Shown here piece after piece: positions 7,674 to 16,076 of a stretch of 64,000 nucleotides of DNA. Position 1 is the first letter of the stretch. Each line of letters starts with the position of its first letter. The notes beneath the pieces were generated by a model that worked only from the letters and a program-made list of their open reading frames with translations, did not search any database and was not told the DNA's origin. The stretch spans positions 620,001-684,000 of the forward strand of contig NZ_SGXJ01000004.1 in the NCBI RefSeq assembly GCF_004216905.1, given 5' to 3'. The position numbers and the translations under genes were made by a program. The DNA is from Kribbella sp. VKM Ac-2569. Its GTDB lineage: Bacteria; Actinomycetota; Actinomycetes; Propionibacteriales; Kribbellaceae.

Positions 7674-8969
7674 GTGAGTGAAGAGAAAGCGAAGCGTCAC
7701 AAGAACCCTGACGGCCGGTCGTCGATCTATCTCGGCTCGGATGGTTACTGGCACGGCCGCGTGACCATGGGCGTAAAGGACGACGGGAAGCCTGACCGGG
7801 CACACGTGAAGCGCAGGCGCAAGGAAGACGTGGTGGCACGCGTCAAGGAGCTGGAGAAGCAGCGCGACAGCGGCAAGGTACGCCGGACCGGGCCGAAGAA
7901 GTGGACGGTTGCGGAATGGCTTACGCACTGGCTGACGATCGCCCGGCCAACCCTGCGAGACGGCGCATACGACGCATATGAGGTCGCCGTGCGGGTGCAC
8001 CTCATTCCCGGTCTCGGAGCGCACAAGTTGAACAAGTTGCTGCCTGAGCACCTGGAGCGCTTCTACACGAAGATGCAGGAGAACGGATCGTCGGCCGGTA
8101 CAGCTCATCAGGCACACCGGACCATTCGGAGGGCGCTGGGTGAAGCCGAGAAGCGAGGTGCAATGACGGCGGATAACCCCGCTGAGTTGGCGATTCCGCC
8201 CCGGCTGGACTTGGAAGAAGAGGACGAGATCGATCCGTACACCGTCGATGAGATCAAGGCGATCTTGGTCGAGGCGAACAAGCGCCGAAACAGTGCGCGA
8301 TGGGCAATCGCCTTGGCGCTCGGATTGCGTCAGGGCGAGGCGCTAGGACTGAAGTGGTCGGACGTCGATATGAAGACCGGAGTGCTACGGGTACGGCGAA
8401 GCCTGAACCGGCCGAAGTACAAGCATGGGTGCGAAGACGATCCGTGCGGCCGGAAGCCCGGATTCTGTCCGAAGCGTCAGAAAGCTCGTCCGGACGCCGC
8501 GCCGACGAAATCGCGGGCCGGTCGCCGGACGATAGGTCTACCGAAGGAACTGACGAAGGTTTTGCAGGCGCACTGGAGAGAGCAGGCCGCCGAAAGGTCC
8601 CGTGCCCGGCAGCTCTGGAAGGACGAAGGGTGGGTGTTCGCCAAGCGAACCGGAGAAGCACTCAGCCCGAACATGGACTACCGGGAGTGGAAAGCGATTC
8701 TGGCTGCTGCTGGGATTCGTGACGGCCGACTGCACGATGCCCGGCACACGGCCGCAACGGTCCTGCTGTTGCTCGGTGTACCCGAGCGGGCGGTCATGGA
8801 CGTGATGGGCTGGTCCTCGTCATCGATGGTCAAGCGGTACCAGCACGTCACCGCGCCGGTCCGGATGGACATTGCCGAACGCGTCGGCGGCCTGCTCTGG
8901 GCGGCCACCGAGGCGGGGGAGGACGACGACCCGGACGAGGCAGCCGGTGGGGTTCTCGTGCCTGCCTGA
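7674..8969 (+). CDS. int: Site-specific tyrosine recombinase (AICE integrase)
   Basis: A 431-residue integrase starting at GTG after GAAGGA (7661-7666). The N-terminus has an arm-binding region (GSDGYWHGRVTMG), then a SAM-like core-binding domain. The catalytic residues are Arg about 218 (LGLRQGEALGLKW), His 354-x-x-Arg 357 (LHDARHTAA), Trp about 380 (GWSSSS) and nucleophile Tyr about 389 (KRYQHV). An inserted Cys/His-rich stretch near residues 240-270 may bind a metal. It should integrate the element into the adjacent tRNA-Ser gene. The gene is intact. Confidence 0.93.
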   Translation: MSEEKAKRHKNPDGRSSIYLGSDGYWHGRVTMGVKDDGKPDRAHVKRRRKEDVVARVKELEKQRDSGKVRRTGPKKWTVAEWLTHWLTIARPTLRDGAYDAYEVAVRVHLIPGLGAHKLNKLLPEHLERFYTKMQENGSSAGTAHQAHRTIRRALGEAEKRGAMTADNPAELAIPPRLDLEEEDEIDPYTVDEIKAILVEANKRRNSARWAIALALGLRQGEALGLKWSDVDMKTGVLRVRRSLNRPKYKHGCEDDPCGRKPGFCPKRQKARPDAAPTKSRAGRRTIGLPKELTKVLQAHWREQAAERSRARQLWKDEGWVFAKRTGEALSPNMDYREWKAILAAAGIRDGRLHDARHTAATVLLLLGVPERAVMDVMGWSSSSMVKRYQHVTAPVRMDIAERVGGLLWAATEAGEDDDPDEAAGGVLVPA

Positions 8970-8976
8970 GAGGGCT

Positions 8977-8999
8977 GTTGAGACCCTCGTTGAGACCCT
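8977..8999 (+). repeat. Two 11-bp direct repeats downstream of int
   Basis: GTTGAGACCCT is present at 8977-8987 and 8989-8999, a 12-bp period, between the integrase stop and the tRNA. Such short direct repeats next to the crossover site are typical of integrase arm-binding sites. Confidence 0.5.
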
Positions 9000-9008
9000 G
9001 GGACATGA

Positions 9009-9041
9009 AGAGGGGCCGGACGCTCAGCGTCCGGCCCCTCT
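9009..9041. terminator. Strong hairpin between integrase and tRNA-Ser
   Basis: Arms 9009-9023 and 9027-9041 are perfectly complementary (15 bp, G+C rich) with a 3-base loop and a short T-containing tail. It can stop transcription of int on the plus strand and of the tRNA on the minus strand. Confidence 0.8.
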
Positions 9042-9104
9042 GTCGTTCGTGCCTCCGGAGTCCGAAACCGCGCCTTGACCTGCGGTTTCTTCAATCCTGG
9101 AGAC

Positions 9105-9192
9105 TGGCGGAGGATACGAGATTCGAACTCGTGAGGGGTTGCCCCCAACACGCTTTCCAAGCGTGCGCCCTAGGCCTCTAGGCGAATCCTCC
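9105..9192 (-). tRNA. tRNA-Ser (anticodon GGA)
   Basis: On the minus strand the sequence begins GGAGGATT, ends with the matching acceptor strand ATCCTCC, discriminator G and an encoded CCA (9105-9107). The anticodon arm has loop TTGGAAA, giving anticodon GGA. A long variable arm (TTGGGGG/CCCCTCA region) and the T-loop GTTCGAATC confirm a class II serine tRNA. The gene is complete, so the element's attachment sequence restores its 3' end. Confidence 0.95.
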
Positions 9193-9262
9193 AAGGCGAG
9201 AGAATACCGAGGGCGCGCGGGAATCCGAAATCGGGGCGTCCTCGGACCTTAGGGTCGGGGAC

Positions 9263-9775
9263 ATGGGTGACTTGCTGTTGCGGGCGATCGGCGTGGGGGA
9301 CGTGGGTGGGCTGCAGGAGTTGATTGAGTCGGATCCGGGGTATACGGAGCGGATCACGGGGTATCCGCCGGGGGAGTCGGATGCGCAGAGTCTGTTGATG
9401 ATGCGGCCGGAGGGGCTGGCTGAGGACGCGAAGGTTGTGTTGGGGGCGTTCGCTGGGCAGCAGCTCGTTGCGGTCGTCGACCTGCTCAGGGGCTTCCCGA
9501 ACGAGCGCACCGCGTTCATCGGTCTGCTCGAGGTGCACTCGGGTCACCAGGGTCGCGGCTACGGCAGAACGACGTACGAGCTTGTCCAGCGGTACGTCGA
9601 GACCACGTGGCCTGAGATCCGGACGATGCGGCTGGCTGTGGTGGACACGAACGCACAGGTCGCTACCGGTTTCTGGCAGCGGCAGGGGTTCGAGGCGACT
9701 GGTGAGGTACGCCCGTACCGCTACGACAAGCTCGAGTCGAGCGCCCGCCTGTACGAGAAGCCGCTACCCGAGTAG
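9263..9775 (+). CDS. GNAT-family N-acetyltransferase
   Basis: A 170-residue protein with the GNAT fold. Motif A, the acetyl-CoA pyrophosphate loop, is HSGHQGRGYGRTTYELVQRY near residues 93-112, preceded by the strand FIGLLEVH. The following stretch MRLAVVDTNAQVATGFWQRQGFE is motif B. The substrate is unknown. It is the first chromosomal gene beyond the element's target tRNA and converges on the oxidoreductase gene, overlapping it by 12 bp. Confidence 0.85.
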   Translation: MGDLLLRAIGVGDVGGLQELIESDPGYTERITGYPPGESDAQSLLMMRPEGLAEDAKVVLGAFAGQQLVAVVDLLRGFPNERTAFIGLLEVHSGHQGRGYGRTTYELVQRYVETTWPEIRTMRLAVVDTNAQVATGFWQRQGFEATGEVRPYRYDKLESSARLYEKPLPE

Positions 9776-10579
9776 CGCGGGAGCTAGCGCCCGCCACTGC
9801 TCGATCGGCTGGGGTCCTGTCACTCCGGTGATCACGTTGACGGCCACGTGGTCTGCACCGGCGTCCAAGTGCTCGGTCAGCTTGGCCTTGATGTCCGCCG
9901 GACTGCCCCAGGCGGCGAGTGAATCGATCATGTGGTCAGGCAGCGAGGACAGGTCGTTTTCACTGAACCCCTGTCGTTTCAGCGAGGCAGCGTACCCAGG
10001 GATGCGCGGGAAGAAGCTGATGGTGTCCCGTGCGATCGCCCGAGCCCGGTCCGCGTCTGTCTCCAGTACGACGAGGTGGCTGACGGCAAGGAGCTTGTCT
10101 GGTCCCAGGACCTTCCGCGCCTCGGCGGAGTACGACGCACTGGTCAGGAACGGGTACGCGCCGGCGGATCGGTCCGCAGCGAGCTTCAGCATCCGCGGAC
10201 CGAGCGCCGCGAGCACCCGGTGCTCCACAGGTACGTCCAGCTCGTCCAGGTACGCGTTGAGCGTGGCAATCGGCTTGGCGCCGTGCGCCCCACCCAGCCC
10301 GACCGTGAACCGTCCCGGGGCAGATGCCTCCAACGCGGCGTACGTCGTACTCACGTCGACCGCGCTGTACTTCACCACCGCCAGGATCCCGCTGACGAAC
10401 TTGATCGCCGTCGTCGCGCCCACCAGATCGGTGATGGTCTGCAGCCCGGGCAGCGGCCCGCCGGACAGCCAGATCGCCGGGTACCCGAGCTCCTCGGCCG
10501 CCCGCGCCGCCGCAATGGACTCCGCACTGCTGTCGAGCCCGGTGGTGATGCCGAAGGGGCCGAATTGATGATCCGTCAC
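9764..10579 (-). CDS. LLM-class (luciferase-like) flavin/F420-dependent oxidoreductase
   Basis: A 271-residue TIM-barrel protein of the luciferase-like monooxygenase class. Indicators are GITTGLDSSAESIAAARAAEELG at the N-terminus, the PGRFTVGLGG strand in the middle and the C-terminal WGSPADIKAKLTEHLDAGAD, a pattern shared with the short TIGR03620-type members. Actinobacterial members mostly use F420; cofactor and substrate are inferred. It starts at GTG 10579 and reads toward the acetyltransferase. Confidence 0.8.
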   Translation of the reverse strand: MTDHQFGPFGITTGLDSSAESIAAARAAEELGYPAIWLSGGPLPGLQTITDLVGATTAIKFVSGILAVVKYSAVDVSTTYAALEASAPGRFTVGLGGAHGAKPIATLNAYLDELDVPVEHRVLAALGPRMLKLAADRSAGAYPFLTSASYSAEARKVLGPDKLLAVSHLVVLETDADRARAIARDTISFFPRIPGYAASLKRQGFSENDLSSLPDHMIDSLAAWGSPADIKAKLTEHLDAGADHVAVNVITGVTGPQPIEQWRALAPALLG

Positions 10580-10660
10580 CCACCAAGCTTGAACCTCGCG
10601 ACGGGGCCGCGCACCCCTGTTCGCTCACAGCTCAGAGGCCGGCGAATCTGCCGGGTGGAT

Positions 10661-10690
10661 TTCGGACGCGGTGTTGGGATCCCGTACACT
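10661..10690 (+). promoter_or_regulatory. Candidate ffs promoter
   Basis: TTCGGA at 10661-10666 and TACACT at 10685-10690 are spaced by 18 bp and lie immediately upstream of the SRP RNA. Confidence 0.5.
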
Positions 10691-10693
10691 CGT

Positions 10694-10790
10694 GGCTGGT
10701 TCCCCGCGTGGCGGTATCTCGCCCAATCCCCCCAGGGCCGGAAGGCAGCAAGGGTAAGTGAGCTCTTCCGGGTGCGCGGGGAATCCTCAT
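10694..10790 (+). ncRNA. ffs: Small signal recognition particle RNA (4.5S)
   Basis: The core GGGCCGGAAGGCAGCAAGG with the GGAA tetraloop and the asymmetric AGCA internal loop (about 10735-10753) is the universal Ffh-binding helix 8. The terminal arms TTCCCCGCG (10700-10708) and CGCGGGGAA (10775-10783) pair to close the hairpin. Length and placement near dnaX and a serine tRNA fit bacterial small SRP RNAs. The exact ends are estimated. Confidence 0.9.
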
Positions 10791-10825
10791 GTCTAGGCTT
10801 GGTCCTCCCGAGACAGAGGAGTGCG

Positions 10826-11644
10826 ATGAACCCCGAGAGCCGTTACCTGCAGGAACTGATCATTGCGGAGCTCGGTGTGCCCGCGACGTTCGACGTGGGC
10901 AACGAGGTCGAGCAGCGGGTCGAGTTCCTCGCGGACCGACTCCGGCGGAGCGGCGCGACGGCGTACGTGCTCGGGATCAGCGGCGGCGTCGACTCCGCCA
11001 CGGCCGGCCGACTTTGCCAGCTCGCGGTCGAGCGGGTCCGGTCGGAGGGCGGTCAGGCGACGTTCGTCGCGATGCGGCTGCCGTACGGCGTGCAGGCCGA
11101 CGAGGCGGACGCCCAGCGCTCGCTCGAGTTCATCAAGCCCGACGAGACCCTGGTGGTCGACGTGAAGCCGGCCACCGACGCCATGGTCGAGGCGGTGCGG
11201 CACTCCGGCCTGGGCGACCGTGAGGACTTCCACGTCGGCAACATCAAGGCTCGTCAGCGCATGGTCGCGCAGTACCTCGTGGCCGGCGCCCGCAGCGGTC
11301 TGGTGGTCGGCACGGACCACGCGGCGGAGGCCGTGATGGGCTTCTTCACCAAGTACGGCGACGGCGCGTGCGACCTGACGCCGCTGTCCGGGCTCTCCAA
11401 GCGCCGCGTCCGCGCGGTCGGCGAGTGGCTCGGTGCGTCACCGGACATCACCGGCAAGGTGCCGACCGCGGACCTGGAGACGAACAACCCGGGCGTCCCG
11501 GACGAGGCGGTCCTGGGCGTGACGTACGACGAGATCGACGACTTCCTCGAGGGCCGCGACGTGGACGAGAAGGCCGCGAGCACGATCATCGCCACGCACC
11601 GCCGTACGGCCCACAAACGAGCCGTCCCCCTCGCCTTCAGCTGA
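10826..11644 (+). CDS. nadE: Ammonia-dependent NAD+ synthetase
   Basis: A 272-residue protein that amidates nicotinic acid adenine dinucleotide, the last step of NAD synthesis. The ATP-pyrophosphatase loop is LGISGGVDSATAG near residues 49-61. GTDHAAEAVMGFFTKYGDGACDLTPLSGL is the conserved NadE substrate region and TADLETNNPGVPDE the following binding loop. The length fits the short ammonia-dependent type without a glutaminase domain. The ATG at 10826 follows AGAGGAG; longer in-frame readings would run through ffs. It overlaps the end of the convergent hydrolase gene by 8 bp. Confidence 0.92.
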   Translation: MNPESRYLQELIIAELGVPATFDVGNEVEQRVEFLADRLRRSGATAYVLGISGGVDSATAGRLCQLAVERVRSEGGQATFVAMRLPYGVQADEADAQRSLEFIKPDETLVVDVKPATDAMVEAVRHSGLGDREDFHVGNIKARQRMVAQYLVAGARSGLVVGTDHAAEAVMGFFTKYGDGACDLTPLSGLSKRRVRAVGEWLGASPDITGKVPTADLETNNPGVPDEAVLGVTYDEIDDFLEGRDVDEKAASTIIATHRRTAHKRAVPLAFS

Positions 11645-12485
11645 GGAACTCGGTCACCAGCCGGGCGAAGAGGTCCGCCTGCTCGGCGTGCAGGAAGTGC
11701 CCGGCGCCGCTCGCGTAGTAATAGGTGCCGTCCGGTACGTCGGAACGGAACAGCTCGATCTCCCGCGGGCTGGTGGCCGGGTCGTGCTCGCCCTTGATCA
11801 GGAGCGCCGGCTGGGTCAGCTGACCGAGATACTGCAAGACGGGCTCGACGAAGCTGGCTGACTTGGTGATCTCGCCGGAGAAATGGCCCGAGCGCTCGTG
11901 GTACTCGTCGGGGAGCTCGGTGTCGGCGGGCAGTCGCAGGTCCTGGGAGTCCGGCCCGAGGTACATCCCCATGCGCTTGTCGCCGAGCTGGCCGAGCAGT
12001 GCGATCCGCTCGTCCCACATTTGCTTGGTTGCCGGACCGGTGTGTGGCGGGAGCTCGGCTCCCGGGAGAAGTGGCAGTGCGGCGCGGACGAGGTTCTCGG
12101 TGGCGAGCGCCATGTCCCAGGCGGGGTTCTCGAAGACGACCCGGGTGATCGAGTCCGGGTGCGCGACGGCGTACCGGAGCGCCAGGCGGCCGCCGTACGA
12201 ATGACCAAGCAGTGACCACTGCTCGATGCCGAGTTGCTCGCGTAGCGCTTCGAAGTCGGCGATCAGGTCCTGTTCGTCGACCGGACCGGTGAGTGCGTCG
12301 GACCGCTGCACACCGCGCTGGTCGACGCCGATCAGATGGAAGTCGCCGGCGAGCCGGTCGCCTTGGAACGCCATGAAGTCGTACGAGCCCGCACCGGGGC
12401 CGCCGTGGACGAAGAGCAGTGGCGGCGCGTCTGTGCGGCCGCGCTGGTCAACGTACAGCCTGGTGTCGCGAACCTCCGTCAGCAT
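11637..12485 (-). CDS. Alpha/beta hydrolase, proline-iminopeptidase-like
   Basis: A 282-residue hydrolase. The oxyanion motif FVHGGPGAGS is at residues 25-34, DQRG at 55-58, and the nucleophile elbow GHSYGG has Ser near residue 96. The acid (GEHDPATS) and His (GAGHFLHAEQ) are near the C-terminus. HGGPG together with DQRG is characteristic of the S33 prolyl aminopeptidase branch, although many members act on other esters or amides. It starts at ATG 12485; the long upstream extension in frame has no homology-like content. Confidence 0.8.
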   Translation of the reverse strand: MLTEVRDTRLYVDQRGRTDAPPLLFVHGGPGAGSYDFMAFQGDRLAGDFHLIGVDQRGVQRSDALTGPVDEQDLIADFEALREQLGIEQWSLLGHSYGGRLALRYAVAHPDSITRVVFENPAWDMALATENLVRAALPLLPGAELPPHTGPATKQMWDERIALLGQLGDKRMGMYLGPDSQDLRLPADTELPDEYHERSGHFSGEITKSASFVEPVLQYLGQLTQPALLIKGEHDPATSPREIELFRSDVPDGTYYYASGAGHFLHAEQADLFARLVTEFLS

Positions 12486-12510
12486 GAGCGGAGCGTAGTG
12501 CGCGTCTGGT

Positions 12511-12915
12511 TCAGGCGGTATGGGCGAGCTGTAGCTGGCGGACGCGGTTGGCGAGGCGGGCCAGGCGGATGGTGGCGATGTTGCGGTAGGCCGGGCGGAG
12601 GACGTTCGCGAGCGGGCCGGACTGCTCGAACGTGTGGGTGACGAGGCTGTCCGCCCCGATGGTCCACGTACCGACCTCGCGGAAGCCGGGGACCTGCCAG
12701 ACGATCTCGACGCGGTCCACCTCGACCACGGTGTACTGCAGTTCGCCAGAGAAGCCTGGACGCACGCGGAGCGCATAGCGGGTCCCCGGGTTCGTCTCGC
12801 GGGGGCCGTCGATGGCGATGAACGCCTCGTTCCACTCCGGCAGGCCCAGGGCGTCCAGCAGCACCTGCCGGATCGTCGCCTGGCCGGCGTGGATGGTCTC
12901 GGTGGCCTTTTCCAT
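12511..12915 (-). CDS. SRPBCC-type (START-like) ligand-binding protein
   Basis: A 134-residue protein beginning MEKATETIHAGQATIRQVLL. The pattern of N-terminal strand, helix and a central stretch of strands (YTVVEVDRVEIVWQVPG, VGTWTIGADSLVTHTFEQSG) and a long C-terminal helix matches SRPBCC/polyketide-cyclase-like proteins. AGGAGA precedes the ATG at 12915. It follows the MarR-type regulator by 2 bp and is presumably controlled by it. Ligand unknown. Confidence 0.7.
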   Translation of the reverse strand: MEKATETIHAGQATIRQVLLDALGLPEWNEAFIAIDGPRETNPGTRYALRVRPGFSGELQYTVVEVDRVEIVWQVPGFREVGTWTIGADSLVTHTFEQSGPLANVLRPAYRNIATIRLARLANRVRQLQLAHTA

Positions 12916-12917
12916 GA

Positions 12918-13394
12918 CTAGTTCTCCTGGTGGGCGAGTGCGGGACCCCGACGGCGGGCCAGGGCAGCCCCGGTCGGGAAGGCGTCGGCGAGCGAACGAA
13001 GGGTCGAGATCGTCTCGTCGAGCGCCTGGCCGGCGAGACGGTCGTCCATGGTGCGGTGCAGCCGGTTCTCCGCGGTGATGATGCGGCGGTGCAGCGCGCG
13101 GCCCTGCGGAGTCAGGCTGAGCGCGAGATAACGCCGGTCGATCTTGTCGATGCCGCGTTTGACCAGACCCTGCGCGACGAGCCGGTCGACGAGACGGCTC
13201 GGACTGTTGCCGGTCTCGCACACGAGCAGCCCGCCGAGAGCGTTCAGCGTCAGTGGGCCGTGGTCGCGGAGCACGCGCAGAACCTCTGCCTGGGAAGGCG
13301 TGATGCCGAGCGGCCGCAGCTCCGCCGCGAGCAGGCGGTTGCCCTCACGCTGGATCGCCAGCACGAGATAACGAAGCTCCTCGACAACCTTCAT
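12918..13394 (-). CDS. MarR-family transcriptional regulator
   Basis: A 158-residue winged-helix regulator. ITPSQAEVLRVLRDHGPLTL leads into the recognition region LLVCETGNSPSRLVDRLVAQ, and the wing is GIDKIDRRYLALSLTPQG. Helices at both ends form the dimer interface. It starts at ATG 13394, 12 bp from a near-perfect palindrome that is its likely operator. It forms a two-gene operon with the SRPBCC gene and is divergent from the acyl-CoA synthetase gene, which it may also control. Confidence 0.85.
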   Translation of the reverse strand: MKVVEELRYLVLAIQREGNRLLAAELRPLGITPSQAEVLRVLRDHGPLTLNALGGLLVCETGNSPSRLVDRLVAQGLVKRGIDKIDRRYLALSLTPQGRALHRRIITAENRLHRTMDDRLAGQALDETISTLRSLADAFPTGAALARRRGPALAHQEN

Positions 13395-13406
13395 GGCAGA
13401 TATATT

Positions 13407-13426
13407 ACACGACACGTGTGTCATGT
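13407..13426. promoter_or_regulatory. Candidate MarR operator palindrome
   Basis: ACACGACA-CGTG-TGTCATGT is a 20-bp inverted repeat with one mismatched pair, centred at 13416/13417, directly upstream of the MarR start in the divergent promoter region. Confidence 0.6.
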
Positions 13427-13557
13427 CATCTGTTGGCCGTGAGTGTCTCGCCGACTGTTGCCTGAGGCGACAGTTCTGGATGGGTTCCGGATGAGTTCCG
13501 GAGAAAGTCCGGTTGAGGTCATGGTCAAGGTGACATCGCGGCTGGCACAGTGTCTGC

Positions 13558-15183
13558 ATGAAGGGTCTGATGCAGAGTTACCAGCTGTCCCTGGACACGA
13601 TCTTCCGGCGGGCGGAGCAGTTCTACCCGGACAAGACCGTCTACACAGGCGGTCCGGCGCCGACGAAGGTGACGTACGGCGAGTGGGCGGACCGGACCAG
13701 ACGCCTGGGCGGGGTGCTGGACACGCTCGGGATCAGCCCTGACGGCCGCGTCGCGACTTTCGCGTGGAACTCGGGGCGTCACCTCGAGCTGTACTTCGCC
13801 GCGCCCTGCACCGGCCGGGTGCTGCACACGCTGAACATCAGACTCTTCCCCGACCAGGTCGTTTACATCGCGAACCACGCCGAGGACGAGGTCGTGTTCG
13901 TCGACAAGTCACTGCTGGGGTTGTTCCTGCCGTTGCTGGAGCGGCTGCCGGAGGTTCGCCATGTCGTCGTGATGGACGACCTGCCGGCGGGGGCGCCGGC
14001 GGCGGAGATCCCGGACGACCCGCGGTTCCACGACTACGAGGAACTGGTCGCCGCGGCCGAGCCGGTGGAGTTCCACGTCGAGGACGAGAACCAGGCCGCC
14101 GCGATGTGTTACACGAGCGGTACGACGGGAAACCCGAAGGGCGTCGTCTACTCGCACCGATCCACCTGGCTGCATTCGATCGGCGTCCTGACCAACGCCG
14201 GGATCGGGCTCGACGAGACTGACACCGTGATGCCGGTCGTGCCGATGTTCCACGCGAACGCCTGGGGCCTGGCGCACGCGGCGCCCATGGCCGGCGCCTC
14301 GCTGGTGTTCCCCGGCCCGGACATGAGCCCGAAGGGGATTCTCAAGCTGCTCCAGGAGCAGGAGGTCACGCTGTCGGCGGGCGTACCAACGATCTGGCAG
14401 GGGTTGCTGCCGCTGCTCGACGGGGTGGAGTTGCCGAAGCTGCGGAGGATCCCGTGCGGTGGGTCCGCCGTACCGGAGGCGCTGTCGGAGGCGTTCCGTG
14501 CGAAGTTGGGCCGGCCGATCCTGCAGGCGTGGGGGATGACGGAGACGAGCCCGGTGGCGACGGCGGCGCACGTTGCCGCGCGGAACAAGGACCTTCCGGA
14601 GGAGGAGCAGGCGCATCTGCGGGCGCGGGCAGGTCTGCCGTTGCCGGGTGTCGAGGTGCGGATCGTGGAGCCTGGTTCGATCACGCCGTTGCCGTGGGAC
14701 GACGACGTGACGGGCGAGCTGCAGGTGCGTGGGCCGTGGATCGCCGCCGAGTACTACCGGCCGGACGACGGGGTGCAGCTGAACACCGAGGACGGGTGGA
14801 TGAAGACGGGGGACGTCGCCGCCATCGATCAGTACGGGTCGGTGCGGATCGTTGACCGCACGAAGGACCTGGTGAAGTCCGGCGGCGAGTGGATCAGCTC
14901 TGTCGAGCTGGAGAACCTGTTGATGGCGCATCCCGCGGTGAAGGAGGCCGCGGTGATCGGCGTACCGCATCCGAAGTGGGACGAGCGGCCGCTCGCCTGT
15001 GTCGTCCTCCAGGAGGGCGCGAGTGCGACGGGCGAGGAGATCCTGGAGTACCTGCAGCCGTTGGTGGCGAAATGGTGGCTCCCCGATGCGGTCGAGTTCA
15101 TCGACGAGGTTCCGAAGACGTCAGTCGGCAAGTTCTCGAAGAAGGATCTCCGCAGCCGCTTCGCCAACTACCACTTGAAGTAA
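13558..15183 (+). CDS. Medium/long-chain fatty-acid-CoA ligase
   Basis: A 541-residue ANL-superfamily enzyme that activates a carboxylic acid with ATP and CoA. The AMP-binding P-loop is CYTSGTTGNPKGVVYSH near residues 184-200. The A5 region is LQAWGMTETSPVA, A8 is DGWMKTGDVAAID with VDRTKDLVKSGGEWIS, and the catalytic lysine motif is KTSVGKFSKKDLR at the C-terminus. The substrate is probably a fatty acid. The start may be ATG 13558 or, with AAGGG directly upstream, ATG 13570 (MQSYQLSLDTIF). It is divergent from marR. Confidence 0.88.
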   Translation: MKGLMQSYQLSLDTIFRRAEQFYPDKTVYTGGPAPTKVTYGEWADRTRRLGGVLDTLGISPDGRVATFAWNSGRHLELYFAAPCTGRVLHTLNIRLFPDQVVYIANHAEDEVVFVDKSLLGLFLPLLERLPEVRHVVVMDDLPAGAPAAEIPDDPRFHDYEELVAAAEPVEFHVEDENQAAAMCYTSGTTGNPKGVVYSHRSTWLHSIGVLTNAGIGLDETDTVMPVVPMFHANAWGLAHAAPMAGASLVFPGPDMSPKGILKLLQEQEVTLSAGVPTIWQGLLPLLDGVELPKLRRIPCGGSAVPEALSEAFRAKLGRPILQAWGMTETSPVATAAHVAARNKDLPEEEQAHLRARAGLPLPGVEVRIVEPGSITPLPWDDDVTGELQVRGPWIAAEYYRPDDGVQLNTEDGWMKTGDVAAIDQYGSVRIVDRTKDLVKSGGEWISSVELENLLMAHPAVKEAAVIGVPHPKWDERPLACVVLQEGASATGEEILEYLQPLVAKWWLPDAVEFIDEVPKTSVGKFSKKDLRSRFANYHLK

Positions 15184-15190
15184 GGGACGG

Positions 15191-16006
15191 TCAGTCGAAG
15201 CTGACGTGGAAGTAGTTCTGGAGGTGCGCGAGGGTTACGTCCACGAACTCTTGAGGCCACTCGCCGCCGGTTCGTTTGGCGAGGGCCGTGCCGCGGGTGA
15301 CGAACTGGCGGCAGATGTACTGGTTCGCCGCAATGATGTCGGCGAGGTCGGTGCCGGCCGCCGGGATGGACTCCAGGGTGGCGCGTTGCTCGTCGGACAG
15401 GAACGCGTTCAGGCGCTTGACTCCGCTGTTTCGACGTACGCCGCGTTCGGCGAGCATGAGCGCGACGAGTTGGTCGCGTACGACGCCGATGCCCTGGTTG
15501 CCGACGATCCGCTCGTCGCGTCCGAGGACCGTGACCAAATTTCCGAGGAAGTAGAAGAAGAGGTTCACGTTGGTGGCGGGCCAGTACGGTTCCCCGGGCT
15601 TGCCGCCCTTCGGCGCGAGATCGCCCTCTGGGAACAGGGCCCCGTCCCGGTCGAACAGCACCCGTACGCCGTCGTACTGGAACCGGTCGAACGACGTGAG
15701 CGGATGCACGATCAGATCGACGTGCAACCAATCGGCCGTGATCCCGAGCCCGCCGATCATCCCCGGCAGCCGCTCCGCCAGCACGGTCGGCCCGGCGAGC
15801 TCCCGCAGTACGTCGTCCCAGTGCTCTCTGAACCACTCGGTGCTGTCGTCCGTCACCACCAGATGTACGTCGACATCGCTGAAGCGGTCGGCGGCGCCTG
15901 TCGCGTAACTGCCGATCAGGTACACCCCCAGCACCCGCTCGTCGGCGCGCAGTACCTCTCCCGCGCGGGTGATCACCGCCTGCTGCCGCTCATCCCCAGT
16001 CGTCAC
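15191..16006 (-). CDS. Nucleotidyltransferase-domain protein
   Basis: A 271-residue protein with an N-terminal polymerase-beta-like nucleotidyltransferase domain. The motif is GVYLIGSYATGAADRFSDVD near residues 27-46, with metal-binding acidic residues in DVDVHLVV and again in DWLHVDLIVHP. The rest is helical, as in the kanamycin/lincosamide-type or other minimal nucleotidyltransferase fusions. A resistance role is possible but not shown. It starts at GTG 16006, close to and divergent from dnaX, and converges with the CoA ligase with a 7-bp gap. Confidence 0.75.
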   Translation of the reverse strand: MTTGDERQQAVITRAGEVLRADERVLGVYLIGSYATGAADRFSDVDVHLVVTDDSTEWFREHWDDVLRELAGPTVLAERLPGMIGGLGITADWLHVDLIVHPLTSFDRFQYDGVRVLFDRDGALFPEGDLAPKGGKPGEPYWPATNVNLFFYFLGNLVTVLGRDERIVGNQGIGVVRDQLVALMLAERGVRRNSGVKRLNAFLSDEQRATLESIPAAGTDLADIIAANQYICRQFVTRGTALAKRTGGEWPQEFVDVTLAHLQNYFHVSFD

Positions 16007-16076
16007 CGGACCACCCTAGGACGCTCACCAGGGCGGGGGCGGGGAATTGTCCGCGGGCGGCGCTAGGGTGGCGGGC

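Larger units (their letters stand above)
1..9150. mobile_element. Integrated AICE-type conjugative element, integrase-proximal part
   Basis: Gene order repressor, Spd-like protein, FtsK/TraB translocase, prim-pol replication proteins, excisionase, integrase and then a tRNA is the classic layout of an actinomycete integrative and conjugative element of the prim-pol replication type. All genes after the repressor lie on the plus strand and many overlap by 4 bp. The right end falls inside the 3' half of the tRNA-Ser gene, because the integrase lies just beyond the tRNA 3' end; the exact boundary (9150 here) is approximate. The left end is outside the window, since no second copy of the tRNA 3' sequence is visible near position 1. 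Confidence 0.85.

Noticed and set aside
9932-10825. Upstream in-frame extension of nadE
   Set aside because: It runs through the SRP RNA gene and has no NadE similarity; ATG 10826 has a good ribosome site.
13524-13534. GTCAAGGTGAC resembling the NrtR-type operator, upstream of the acyl-CoA ligase
   Set aside because: The flanking bases do not match the CGTCA/TGACG half-sites fully and one such 11-bp core is expected by chance in a 64-kb window.
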